The notes beneath the pieces are model-generated. The model saw only the letters and a list, made by a program, of their open reading frames with translations. It did no database searches and was not told where the DNA came from. Source: Colwellia echini (GTDB taxonomy: Bacteria > Pseudomonadota > Gammaproteobacteria > Enterobacterales > Alteromonadaceae). Taken from it: DNA of 64,000 nucleotides. Each line of letters begins with the position of its first letter. The first letter of the stretch is position 1. Both the position numbers and the translations under genes were made by a program. Positions 56,331 to 64,000 of the stretch are shown here, in pieces. The stretch lies in contig NZ_PJAI02000006.1 in assembly GCF_002843355.2 (NCBI RefSeq), positions 62,001-126,000 on the forward strand. Direction: 5' to 3'.

Positions 56331-57437
56331 ATGACAAAGCTTCCTCCGCTTGCACAGTATAAACAAGATTTGACCCAAGATGATTTCCTTTTTGATGCAG
56401 CACAAGAAAATGCGGTTATTCATTTACAGCGCTTATATGATGATTTAGTTAATCAACCTAAAGCAACCTCGGGTTTTAAAAAATTATTCAATGGATTTTT
56501 TAATCAAAAGGAAATTAACCCAATTAAAGGCCTTTATTTTTGGGGAGGAGTAGGGCGTGGTAAAACTTATTTAGTTGATACGTTTTTTGATAGTTTACCG
56601 TTTGATAATAAAATGCGTGTCCATTTTCATCGTTTTATGCACCGAGTACATCAAGAGCTAAAAGGCTTAACAGGACAATCAGATCCACTTAAAATTATCG
56701 CTAAGAAATTTGCTCAAGAAACACAAATCATTTGTTTTGATGAATTCTTTGTTTCTGATATAACCGATGCGATGATTTTAGGTACATTATTTGAAGAATT
56801 ATTTGCCCATAATGTAACCTTAGTGGCGACCTCAAATATAATTCCTGATCAGTTATACCGCAATGGTTTACAGCGCGAACGCTTTTTGCCAGCTATTAAG
56901 CTTATTAACCAATGTACAGAAATAGTGAATGTAGATAGTGGCGTTGATTATCGGTTACGTACTTTAGAACAAGCTGAAATTTTTCATCACCCGCTTGATG
57001 CGCAAGCGACCGACAATTTAAATCATTACTTTAAGCAACTTTCAACAGACGAAGGTAAAGTTGGCGCGACCATTGAAATTAATAATAGACAGTTAACCAC
57101 AGTATTAGTGAGTGATGGCGTGGTGTACTTTGATTTCTCGGTGCTTTGTGAAAGTGCGCGAAGCCAGGGAGATTACATGGAAATCAGTCAAGTTTACCAC
57201 ACCGTATTAATGGCTAACGTTAAAGAAATGGGACCTGACTCTGACGACACTACCCGTCGTTTTATTGCTTTAGTGGATGAGTTTTATGAACGTAATGTGA
57301 AATTGATTATGTCAGCAGAAAAACCACTAGAATCCCTATATAGTGGTGGTCGCTTAGCATTTGAATTTAAACGTTGTTTAAGTCGTTTACAAGAAATGCA
57401 GTCGCATGATTATTTAGCAAGTGAGCATCTTCCATAA
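56331..57437 (+). CDS. zapE: Cell division protein ZapE (AFG1-like ATPase)
   Basis: A 368-residue AAA-type ATPase that associates with the Z ring under stress. Walker A is YFWGGVGRGKTYLVDTFF, Walker B IICFDEFFVSDI, followed by TLVATSNIIPDQLYRNGLQRERFLPAI, the AFG1 family signature. The length suits the family. It is divergent from zapG and ends before a terminator. Confidence 0.95.
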   Translation: MTKLPPLAQYKQDLTQDDFLFDAAQENAVIHLQRLYDDLVNQPKATSGFKKLFNGFFNQKEINPIKGLYFWGGVGRGKTYLVDTFFDSLPFDNKMRVHFHRFMHRVHQELKGLTGQSDPLKIIAKKFAQETQIICFDEFFVSDITDAMILGTLFEELFAHNVTLVATSNIIPDQLYRNGLQRERFLPAIKLINQCTEIVNVDSGVDYRLRTLEQAEIFHHPLDAQATDNLNHYFKQLSTDEGKVGATIEINNRQLTTVLVSDGVVYFDFSVLCESARSQGDYMEISQVYHTVLMANVKEMGPDSDDTTRRFIALVDEFYERNVKLIMSAEKPLESLYSGGRLAFEFKRCLSRLQEMQSHDYLASEHLP

Positions 57438-57463
57438 AGCTATTTATATTGCTCTAAATAAAA

Positions 57464-57500
57464 CAGCCCGTTTCATGTGTAATGAAACGGGCCGTTTTTA
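57464..57500. terminator. Terminator between zapE and cnoX
   Basis: GCCCGTTTCAT (57466-57476) pairs with ATGAAACGGGC (57482-57492), GTGTA loop, then CGTTTTT. It serves zapE; the opposite side is less T-rich. Confidence 0.88.
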
Positions 57501-57517
57501 CTTTTCTATAAATATTT

Positions 57518-58360
57518 TTAATACATTAATGTATAAAGTTTTCTTCTGAATTTAGCGGCAAGCGGGTCGCCATCAGGTAACGATTTCAAAACATCAAGAA
57601 ATAATTCTTTACTCTTATCCTTAGTTGACTCATCACCTGCTTGAACTAAGCGAAATAGAATGGTAAGTGCTTCTTCATGGCGATTTACCTGACTATATTG
57701 CGCGGCTAGTTGCTGGTTGATATTAATATCTCCAGGGCTGGCTTTTATTTGCGCTTCTAATGCTTGTATTTCAGGTGAGTTTTCTGCCGCTTCGGCTAAT
57801 TCTAGCTTCGCCATTAATGCATGATAATCACTATCCTGATCAACCATGGTTATGGTTTCTAATAACGCTTTTGCATCCTTGTTTTTTCCTGTTTTGAGCA
57901 ACACATCAATTAATATTAGTTTTATATCAGCACGAGTACTGTCGAGTTGGTAGGCTTGCACTATGGCTGCTTGTGCTTCAACTAACTGGTTTTCAGCAAG
58001 GGCTATTCTTGCTTGCCCCAACAGAACATCTTGTGGTTGAGGCAAATATTTATCTAAAAAATCAGCAACAGTGGCATCATCTTGCGTACCAGAAAAGCCA
58101 TCAAGCGGTTGTGCGTCTTTTAATAAAATAACGGTTGGTAAGCCTTGAATACCAAATTGCTGAGCTATTGGTGCTTGGCTATGACAATCAAGAGTTGCTA
58201 AGATCATATAGTCTTCTAAGCCTGCAAGTTTAGCGGCTAGTTTATCGCGCAAGACTACACTTTCTGGTACCTGGTCTGCCCAAAAGCTTACCAGTACTAA
58301 TTTTTGTTTAGATTGTTCAACAATAATTTGCTGAAAGTTTTCTACTGTGATGGCAATCAT
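57518..58360 (-). CDS. cnoX: Chaperedoxin-like protein CnoX (YbbN), without active-site cysteines
   Basis: A 280-residue protein with an N-terminal thioredoxin fold (about 1-110) and C-terminal TPR helices (about 115-275), the YbbN/CnoX plan. The active-site loop reads FWADQVPESVVLRD, with neither cysteine of the CxxC; the E. coli protein keeps one. The cis-proline GLPTVILL is conserved. CnoX hands oxidation-damaged proteins to GroEL and DnaK. The missing cysteines suggest a purely holdase/adaptor role here. Confidence 0.88.
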   Translation of the reverse strand: MIAITVENFQQIIVEQSKQKLVLVSFWADQVPESVVLRDKLAAKLAGLEDYMILATLDCHSQAPIAQQFGIQGLPTVILLKDAQPLDGFSGTQDDATVADFLDKYLPQPQDVLLGQARIALAENQLVEAQAAIVQAYQLDSTRADIKLILIDVLLKTGKNKDAKALLETITMVDQDSDYHALMAKLELAEAAENSPEIQALEAQIKASPGDININQQLAAQYSQVNRHEEALTILFRLVQAGDESTKDKSKELFLDVLKSLPDGDPLAAKFRRKLYTLMY

Positions 58361-58468
58361 TTATAACTCTCTGATGATTCTATTTTAAAACGGATGCGAT
58401 TAGTGTTCTTGGTTGAAACTCACTCAATTTGTGGTTGTGATAACATTTAACCAACAATTTAACGAGGC

Positions 58469-59296
58469 TTAATGCGTTGCTAAAATAAACCAAAGTAAAC
58501 CAGCACCTAAAATTAAGCGGTAAATAACAAATGGCATCATGCCTATTTTTTCTAACAAAATAAGAAAGTAATGGATACAAGCATAGGCGCTCACAAAAGC
58601 AACTACACTACCTAAGCCCATAGCCAACCAGTCAACACCTTCACTGGCTAAAATAAGTTTAAGGGTTAAATAGCTACCTGCCATGGTAATAGCAGGAATA
58701 GAAAGTAAGAATGAAAAACGGGCAGCGTTATCACGGCTTAAACCTAACATTAAGCCAATGGTCATGGTGATACCTGAGCGAGATGTTCCTGGGATTAACG
58801 CTATCGCCTGTGCTAAACCAATTAACATAGCGCCTTTAAGGCCAAGTTTTTCCATAGGTTTATTGATTTTTCTATGACCTGCTTTAACATCAGCAAAGCC
58901 TAACAGGAAGCCAAATAATATGGTCGTTAATGCTATCACCATTGCTGAGCGCAAATGCTCTTCAATAAAGTCTTTACCTAATAAGCCAAATAATCCGGCT
59001 GGTATTGTTGCGAGTAAAATCCACCATGCAAGTTTGCCATCAAAACTGGCTTTACCTTGTTCAGGACCAACACCTACTGTACCTAACCAAGCAACGGCCA
59101 TACCGCCCACTTCTTTGCGAAAATACATAACTACGGCGAGTAACGTGCCTACATGTACTGCAACGTCAAATGCCAAGCCTTGATCGTGCCAGCCTAAAAT
59201 TTGTGATGGCAGTATTAAGTGCGCTGAACTAGAAATAGGTAAAAACTCTGTTAAACCTTGTAACAGGGCAAGAATGATTATTTCGAAAGTACTCAT
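58469..59296 (-). CDS. uppP: Undecaprenyl-diphosphatase
   Basis: A 275-residue polytopic membrane phosphatase that recycles undecaprenyl pyrophosphate for peptidoglycan synthesis. [14 protein letters not shown] (PISSSAHL motif) and [17 protein letters not shown] (PGTSRSG) form the active site. About eight membrane helices. It is next to folK-folB, the usual order in Gammaproteobacteria. Extra copies give bacitracin resistance in E. coli; that is family knowledge only. Confidence 0.96.
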   Translation of the reverse strand: MSTFEIIILALLQGLTEFLPISSSAHLILPSQILGWHDQGLAFDVAVHVGTLLAVVMYFRKEVGGMAVAWLGTVGVGPEQGKASFDGKLAWWILLATIPAGLFGLLGKDFIEEHLRSAMVIALTTILFGFLLGFADVKAGHRKINKPMEKLGLKGAMLIGLAQAIALIPGTSRSGITMTIGLMLGLSRDNAARFSFLLSIPAITMAGSYLTLKLILASEGVDWLAMGLGSVVAFVSAYACIHYFLILLEKIGMMPFVIYRLILGAGLLWFILATH

Positions 59297-59359
59297 TTTG
59301 GCGTTGTCCTTTAACTTTATTAAGTAAATGTGTTTGAGAGTGCAGAGCTAATTACGTTG

Positions 59360-59857
59360 TTACCAGCAATTAGCAACAATACTAATTTGTTGGCTAGATT
59401 TATTATATTCTTGCCATAAATCGCGATAAGTTTTTGTTAATATTGGGTGTTCAAGGTTTGGGGCTATTTCGCTTAATGGCCACAAAACAAAAGCATTAGT
59501 TGTTATTTCATCGCGCGGTAGCTGCGCGGGTGAATCGATAATTAAATTATCATACAATAATAAATCAAGATCTAAACTGCGCGGGCTAAACTTTTTCGCG
59601 TTAAGCGCCCGGCCGTGAGCAAATTCTATGTTCCGTAAAATTGTGGCTACTTCTTCAACCGAGTGTGAACAAGTAAGGCCTATTACCATATTATAAAAAG
59701 CTGCGCCTTCAAAACCGACAGGATCACTTTCATATAATGCTGACAAGGTTAATTGTTCAAAAGGTAACGCGAAAGCTTCGGCTAAGGAAAGTAAGCCTTG
59801 TTTTACATGATGTTCCCGCTCAATATTACTACCTAAAGAAATATAAATTTGAGCCAT
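59360..59857 (-). CDS. folK: 2-amino-4-hydroxy-6-hydroxymethyldihydropteridine diphosphokinase
   Basis: A 165-residue HPPK in folate synthesis. AQIYISLGSNIEREHHVKQGL, LYESDPVGFEG and SPRSLDLDLLLYDNLI (metal-binding Asp pair) are conserved. The open frame can start at a GTG (59863), but ATG 59857 overlaps the folB stop as TAATG and is preferred for coupled translation. Confidence 0.95.
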   Translation of the reverse strand: MAQIYISLGSNIEREHHVKQGLLSLAEAFALPFEQLTLSALYESDPVGFEGAAFYNMVIGLTCSHSVEEVATILRNIEFAHGRALNAKKFSPRSLDLDLLLYDNLIIDSPAQLPRDEITTNAFVLWPLSEIAPNLEHPILTKTYRDLWQEYNKSSQQISIVANCW

Positions 59858-60222
59858 TAACACGTTATCTCTTGTGTGCCACGCTCTATTTCTACGCCAA
59901 CAGTTTGCGCGTTATGGACAGCACCGGGTTTTCCAATACTGAGTTTTAACCAAGGAATTTGGTATTGAGTCATTAAAAAGTTTGCCAAGCGCTCAGCGAG
60001 AGTTTCAATTAAATCTACGGGATTGTCGTTGGCAAAGCGCTCTATACTGACTGAAATGTCAGCATAATCAAGGGTTTTAGCTAGTTCGTCATTCTTAGCC
60101 GCATTAGCGGTATTCCAACCCATAGCAACATCTATCACTAAGGTTTGTTTAATTTCTTTTTCCCATTGAAAAAAACCAATAGTTGTTTGAATGCTTAAAC
60201 CTTTAATAAATACTTTATCCAT
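59857..60222 (-). CDS. folB: Dihydroneopterin aldolase
   Basis: A 121-residue aldolase of folate biosynthesis, making the substrate of FolK. VFIKGLSIQTTIGFFQWEKEIKQTLVIDVAMG, LDYADISVSIERFA, ETLAERLANFLM and WLKLSIGKPGAVHNAQTVGVEIER are family segments. First gene of folB-folK, and divergent from plsY. Confidence 0.95.
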   Translation of the reverse strand: MDKVFIKGLSIQTTIGFFQWEKEIKQTLVIDVAMGWNTANAAKNDELAKTLDYADISVSIERFANDNPVDLIETLAERLANFLMTQYQIPWLKLSIGKPGAVHNAQTVGVEIERGTQEITC

Positions 60223-60562
60223 GACTTACCTATTTATGCTTATGGGAAATTTATGTAGTGAAATATTGTAGCTATGTTGTATTACTAACCTAACGATGAA
60301 TGTTTCATTCGCTTTATATTAGGGCCACTAAAACCCATATCAAAACAGGTATTAAAGCCAATATTCACTTGTTAAAAGTAACCGCGAGAAGAACTATTGC
60401 AGTAATGCTACAATTGTTACAAAATACACAAGGATTTTACCTGCGAAGTAATGTAAAAACTAGCAGAGATGAAAATAGAATAAAAAATACCTTTCAAAAT
60501 CAGTTTTTACCATCAATTTTTATATCGAGCAATATAGATAAGCAATGGGATTTGGCAATTAG
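60223..60562. other. Intergenic region between divergent folB and plsY
   Basis: A 340-bp gap. An open frame of 93 codons at 60300-60581 runs into plsY out of frame, but has no family resemblance and no good ribosome-binding site. The two promoters should lie here. Confidence 0.45.
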
Positions 60563-61159
60563 ATGTTATTACTTACATTAACTATGATTATTGTAGCTTA
60601 TTTAATAGGCTCAATTTCTAGTGCTATATTAGTTTGTAAACTGTTAGGTTTACCTGATCCCAGAACAACAGGGTCACAAAACCCTGGGGCAACTAATGTC
60701 TTGCGGATGAGCAATGCTTTTACGGCTGCTACCGTATTATTTCTTGATATTCTTAAAGGGACTATTCCTGTTTGGGGCGCCTTTTTTCTGCACGTCGATT
60801 CTTTATATTTAGGTTTTATTGGTGTTGCAGCCTGCTTAGGGCATATTTATCCGATATTCTTCAACTTTAAAGGCGGAAAAGCCGTTGCTACTGCATTAGG
60901 TACTTTATTACCGATAGGTTTTACTTTGGGGGGATTGTTAATTCTTACTTGGATAGTGGTGGCTAAAATTAGCAAGTATTCTAGTTTAGCGGCTATTGTT
61001 ACCGTATCAATTGCACCACTTTATGTGTATTTTTTAAAGCCGCTATATGTTTACCCAACGTTAATGTTAAGTGCGCTGATTATTTTTCGTCATCGAGATA
61101 ACATCAAGCGCTTACTTAACGGTACAGAAGATAAAATAACCCGTAAAATAAAGAGCTAA
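60563..61159 (+). CDS. plsY: Acyl-phosphate:glycerol-3-phosphate acyltransferase
   Basis: A 198-residue polytopic membrane enzyme that puts the first acyl chain on glycerol-3-phosphate. [33 protein letters not shown] (motif 1), [24 protein letters not shown] (motif 2) and the [13 protein letters not shown] motif 3 are present. It is divergent from folB, as in E. coli, with tsaD convergent behind it. Confidence 0.96.
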   Translation: MLLLTLTMIIVAYLIGSISSAILVCKLLGLPDPRTTGSQNPGATNVLRMSNAFTAATVLFLDILKGTIPVWGAFFLHVDSLYLGFIGVAACLGHIYPIFFNFKGGKAVATALGTLLPIGFTLGGLLILTWIVVAKISKYSSLAAIVTVSIAPLYVYFLKPLYVYPTLMLSALIIFRHRDNIKRLLNGTEDKITRKIKS

Positions 61160-61225
61160 GATACTGCTTTTTATTATCATCTGATGAAAGCTAAGCTAGC
61201 CAGGCTAAGTTAGAGTTAGCTTAGA

Positions 61226-62278
61226 TTACTTTCTGATCGAAGGTAATGAATCTAATGCCCAACGCGGATTTGCTTTAAACGTTAAATCTGCATCCGTTCC
61301 TGCTTTTAATCGTTGCATACCTGCGTAAGCGATCATCGCACCATTATCGGTACAAAATTCAGGGCGAGGGTAAAATACGCTGCCACCAAGTTTTTTGGTA
61401 GTAACCGCTAATTTTTCGCGTAAAGATGTATTGGCGCTCACGCCACCAGCAATAACTAATCGGTTTAAACTTTCTTGTTGTAAGGCGCGTTTACATTTTA
61501 TTGCCAAAGTATCAACTACTGCTTGTTGAAAAGCATGAGCAATATCGGCATGAGTTTGTTTTAATGCTTCAGCGCTTAAATCATTACACTCTTTACGAAC
61601 TAAAGTGCCAGCCGCTGTTTTTAAACCGCTAAAGCTGAAATCTAAACCAGGTCGGTCGGTCATTGGACGTGGCAATTTAAATCTACCGGGTACACCTTGT
61701 TCAGCCATTTTAGCTAATGCTGGGCCGCCAGGATAATCTAAGCCCAATAATTTAGCTGTTTTGTCAAAGGCTTCACCAGCAGCATCATCAACTGATTCAC
61801 CTAATAATTTATATTCGCCAATAGCATCAACACGCACTAGCATAGTGTGTCCGCCTGATACTAATAAAGCGATAAAAGGAAACTCAGGTACATCATCTTC
61901 AAGCATAGGCGCTAGTAAATGACCTTCCATGTGATGCACAGGTACAGCAGGTAAGTCCCAGCCGTAGGCTAAACTTCTACCAATAGAACAACCTACTAAA
62001 AGCGCACCAACTAAACCAGGACCAGCAGTATAAGCAACACCATCTAAGTCTTGGGGAGTTAACTTTGCATCAGCTAAAACTTGTTGAATTAACGGAATAG
62101 TTTTACGCACATGATCACGAGAAGCAAGTTCTGGTACTACGCCGCCATAATCAGCATGAACTGCTATTTGGCTATATAAACGATGGGCGAGTATGCCTTC
62201 AGGGCTGTCACCTTGACCATCATCATAAATGGCGATACCAGTTTCATCACAAGAAGTTTCAATACCTAAAATACGCAT
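61226..62278 (-). CDS. tsaD: tRNA N6-adenosine threonylcarbamoyltransferase
   Basis: A 350-residue ASKHA-fold enzyme that attaches the threonylcarbamoyl group to A37 of ANN-decoding tRNAs with TsaB/Tsa[32 protein letters not shown] (metal-binding His pair), [24 protein letters not shown] and [15 protein letters not shown] are hallmark segments. It is divergent from rpsU, the standard arrangement. Confidence 0.97.
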   Translation of the reverse strand: MRILGIETSCDETGIAIYDDGQGDSPEGILAHRLYSQIAVHADYGGVVPELASRDHVRKTIPLIQQVLADAKLTPQDLDGVAYTAGPGLVGALLVGCSIGRSLAYGWDLPAVPVHHMEGHLLAPMLEDDVPEFPFIALLVSGGHTMLVRVDAIGEYKLLGESVDDAAGEAFDKTAKLLGLDYPGGPALAKMAEQGVPGRFKLPRPMTDRPGLDFSFSGLKTAAGTLVRKECNDLSAEALKQTHADIAHAFQQAVVDTLAIKCKRALQQESLNRLVIAGGVSANTSLREKLAVTTKKLGGSVFYPRPEFCTDNGAMIAYAGMQRLKAGTDADLTFKANPRWALDSLPSIRK

Positions 62279-62591
62279 ATATACAAAGTCTCAACACAAT
62301 AGAATGATTGCTTTGCTTTTAATGAAGCAAAGCGTAACGCGGCGATTTTACCTGCTTTATGAATATTGCACCAGAATATTTGGTTTGAATTTGAGGAGGG
62401 TTTCGTCTCGGTTAAGTTTATATTATTAAATCTGTCGTAAATTAACCTTTACTTTAGTGAGTGATTGACAGTAGAATACGGCACCAATTTTTAATAGAGT
62501 GGGTGTAGATGAGGAAAACCTTGCAAATGATTGCATGGCAGAGCCGAAATCAAACGCCAATTTATATAGCTACCCTAAGGTAATAAAGTAC
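62279..62591. other. Intergenic region between divergent tsaD and rpsU
   Basis: A 313-bp gap holding the promoter of the rpsU-yqeY-dnaG operon. The frame of rpsU is open upstream to 62499 but carries no ribosomal-protein sequence there. No attenuator is clearly seen. Confidence 0.45.
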
Positions 62592-62807
62592 ATGCCAGTA
62601 ATTAAAGTAAGAGAAAACGAACCATTTGACGTTGCATTACGTCGTTTTAAACGTTCATGTGAAAAAGCAGGAATCCTTTCAGAAGTTCGTCGTCGCGAAT
62701 GTTATGAAAAGCCAACTTGGGAACGTAAACGTAAGAAAGCAGCTGCTGTTAAACGTGCTGCCAAAAAAGTTTCTCGTGAGAATGCTCGTCGCGTTCGCAT
62801 GTACTAA
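62592..62807 (+). CDS. rpsU: 30S ribosomal protein S21
   Basis: A 71-residue S21 ([27 protein letters not shown] to RRVRMY). ATG 62592 has TAAGG ten bases upstream and gives the E. coli length. It heads the macromolecular synthesis operon, followed by yqeY and dnaG; rpoD is expected beyond the window. Confidence 0.97.
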   Translation: MPVIKVRENEPFDVALRRFKRSCEKAGILSEVRRRECYEKPTWERKRKKAAAVKRAAKKVSRENARRVRMY

Positions 62808-62859
62808 GAATTATCTTAGTCAAACTATCCTCTAAGAGATTGCTTATTATGGAGAGCAA

Positions 62860-63309
62860 ATGTCACTTCTAATACAACTCAAAGATGAAATGAAAGTTGC
62901 TATGCGCGCTAAGGACACTATTCGTCTTGGTGTAATTCGCATGGCAATTTCTTCGATTGATGAAGTCGTAAGACTTCAAAAATCAGAAGCAACTGATGAA
63001 GACATCCTCGCTGTATTAACCAAAATGGTTAAACAGCGTAAAGAATCCATTAAGATGTTTCATGAAGGCGGTCGTGAAGAATTAGCAGAAAAAGAAGCAG
63101 CAGAAATTGTTGCATTAAACTTTTTTATGCCACAACCACTTACCGCAGAAGAAATTCAAGTATTAATAGGTAATGCAATTACTAACTCTGGCGCAGCTTC
63201 TATGGCTGACATGGGAAAAGTAATGGCCATTTTAAAACCTGTTATGCAAGGCAAGGCTGACATGGGCGCTGTAAGCGGTCAAGTAAGGGCTGGTTTGCAA
63301 AAGTTATAA
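62860..63309 (+). CDS. yqeY: GatB/YqeY domain protein
   Basis: A 149-residue YqeY, related to the tail of the amidotransferase subunit GatB and probably a tRNA-binding protein. LKDEMKVAMRAKDTIRLGVIRM, KQRKESIKMFHEGGREELAEKEAAEI and MGAVSGQVRAGLQKL are conserved. GGAG precedes the ATG. Its insertion between rpsU and dnaG is common outside the enterics. A terminator-like stem follows. Confidence 0.95.
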   Translation: MSLLIQLKDEMKVAMRAKDTIRLGVIRMAISSIDEVVRLQKSEATDEDILAVLTKMVKQRKESIKMFHEGGREELAEKEAAEIVALNFFMPQPLTAEEIQVLIGNAITNSGAASMADMGKVMAILKPVMQGKADMGAVSGQVRAGLQKL

Positions 63310-63356
63310 TTAATATAATATTTAAATATAAATTAATTATAACCCAATACTTTAAG

Positions 63357-63390
63357 AACCGTAATAGCTATAGCTGTTACGGTTTTTTTA
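63357..63390 (+). terminator. Terminator-like stem between yqeY and dnaG
   Basis: AACCGTAATAGCT (63357-63369) pairs with AGCTGTTACGGTT (63372-63384), one G-T pair, followed by seven T in all. It may reduce read-through into dnaG, as the known intra-operon terminator does in E. coli. Confidence 0.8.
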
Positions 63391-63528
63391 TACCCATTTT
63401 TCCTGCGTTACACCTTAAGTATTAGCCATAACTTGGATGATAACTTAAAAAATATCATCACTTCTATTCGTGTATTGTGTAGAATAGCTGCGTTGTATCT
63501 TCCTTTTTAAAATGACTAATAAAACCTT

Positions 63529-64000
63529 ATGGCTGGACGTATTTCCCGACAATTTATTGATGACTTACTTAGCAGAGCAGACATTGTTGATCTTGTTGAT
63601 AGCCGAGTACCGTTAAAAAAAGCGGGTAAAAATTATCAAGCCTGTTGCCCCTTTCACAATGAAAAGTCGCCGTCATTTACGGTAAGCCAAGATAAACAGT
63701 TTTATCATTGCTTCGGTTGCGGAGAACACGGCAACGCTATCTCTTTTTTAATGGAATTTGACCGTTTAGACTTTGTTGATGCCGTTGAAGAGTTAGCCTC
63801 ACACTGTGGTATGGAAGTTGTTCGCGAAGAAAACACTGCGAGTCCTGAAGAGCAACGTCGACAGCAACAAGTTTACCAACAAAAACAAGATGACTATGAA
63901 CTAATGGCGCACATTAGTCGTTTTTTCCAGCAACAATTAAAAACAGCAAAAGACAAAGAAACAGCAATAGATTATCTCAAAGGTCGTGGTTTAAGTGGTG
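63529..64000 (+). CDS. dnaG: DNA primase, N-terminal part (cut by window edge)
   Basis: The first 157 residues of DnaG, which makes RNA primers for Okazaki fragments. MAGRISRQFIDDLLSRADIVDLVDSRVPLKKAGKNYQACCPFHNEK is followed by the zinc-binding CPFHNEKSPSF and FYHCFGCGEHGNAISFLMEF (Cys-His-Cys-Cys). The catalytic TOPRIM domain lies beyond base 64000. DnaB, its helicase partner, is at 43830-45266. Confidence 0.97.
   Translation, partial: MAGRISRQFIDDLLSRADIVDLVDSRVPLKKAGKNYQACCPFHNEKSPSFTVSQDKQFYHCFGCGEHGNAISFLMEFDRLDFVDAVEELASHCGMEVVREENTASPEEQRRQQQVYQQKQDDYELMAHISRFFQQQLKTAKDKETAIDYLKGRGLSG

Noticed and set aside
60300-60581. 93-codon open frame between folB and plsY
   Set aside because: It overlaps plsY out of frame, has no convincing ribosome-binding site and no family resemblance; probably chance in an AT-rich gap.
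62499-62591. Longer N-terminus for rpsU
   Set aside because: S21 begins with [13 protein letters not shown] at 62592; the upstream frame is chance.

Overview
The window is a chromosomal segment of an AT-rich gammaproteobacterium. Gene order and product types fit the Alteromonadales, and Colwellia or a close relative is the likeliest source. This is inferred from the hslVU-ftsN-priA-rpmE block, the secB-gpsA-trmL block, the rpsU-yqeY-dnaG operon and the low GC; no taxonomic search was run. Both edges cut genes: the left edge lies inside putA and the right edge inside dnaG. Most of the window is core housekeeping sequence. I see no prophage, CRISPR array, plasmid functions, rRNA or tRNA.

Layout. 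1-13 kb: the 3' part of putA, two paralogous HDOD regulators, a sodium:solute symporter, a small methyltransferase, a periplasmic-type ATP-dependent DNA ligase, a GIY-YIG protein next to arfB, a DUF2797 protein, a VAO-type flavoprotein and a FeeM-like acyltransferase. 13-21 kb: a PDZ-less S1 protease, then envelope and glycolysis genes (yibQ, envC, gpmI) facing yibN, grxC, secB, gpsA, then trmL. 21-29 kb: fieF, a lysophospholipase-like hydrolase, a BlaI/M56-TonB sensor pair, psd-rsgA and orn. 29-37 kb: the least ordinary part. It holds an apparently orphan c-di-GMP-I (GEMM) riboswitch, a TPR membrane protein ending in a degenerate GGDEF-like domain, a degenerate GGDEF-EAL protein, rraA and a chemoreceptor with a helical bimodular sensor. 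37-46 kb: DUF971, hslU, hslV with a clear heat-shock promoter, ftsN, priA, rpmE, dnaB. 46-56 kb: yjbQ, purU, a VF530 protein, a peroxiredoxin-glutaredoxin fusion, ccoG-srkA-dsbA, degS, degQ/degP, zapG. 56-64 kb: zapE, cnoX, uppP, folB-folK, plsY, tsaD, rpsU, yqeY, dnaG.

The main structural discovery is a family of 196-bp non-coding elements with 18-bp terminal inverted repeats. Three full copies (29246-29441, 33784-33979, 43499-43694) are each bordered by a 4-bp direct repeat (ATTT, ATTT, AAGT), the mark of a transposed miniature element. Two of the copies bracket the c-di-GMP-related segment.

Functionally, the genes fall into protein quality control (hslVU, degS, degQ/degP, secB, cnoX, the S1 protease), thiol redox (grxC, dsbA, the Prx-Grx fusion), envelope building and division (envC, yibQ, uppP, ftsN, zapG, zapE, plsY, psd), replication (priA, dnaB, dnaG) and signalling (HDOD pair, c-di-GMP-type proteins, chemoreceptor, BlaI/M56). 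Several starts were moved from the longest open frame to an internal codon because of ribosome-binding sites or family N-termini; each case is explained in its entry.
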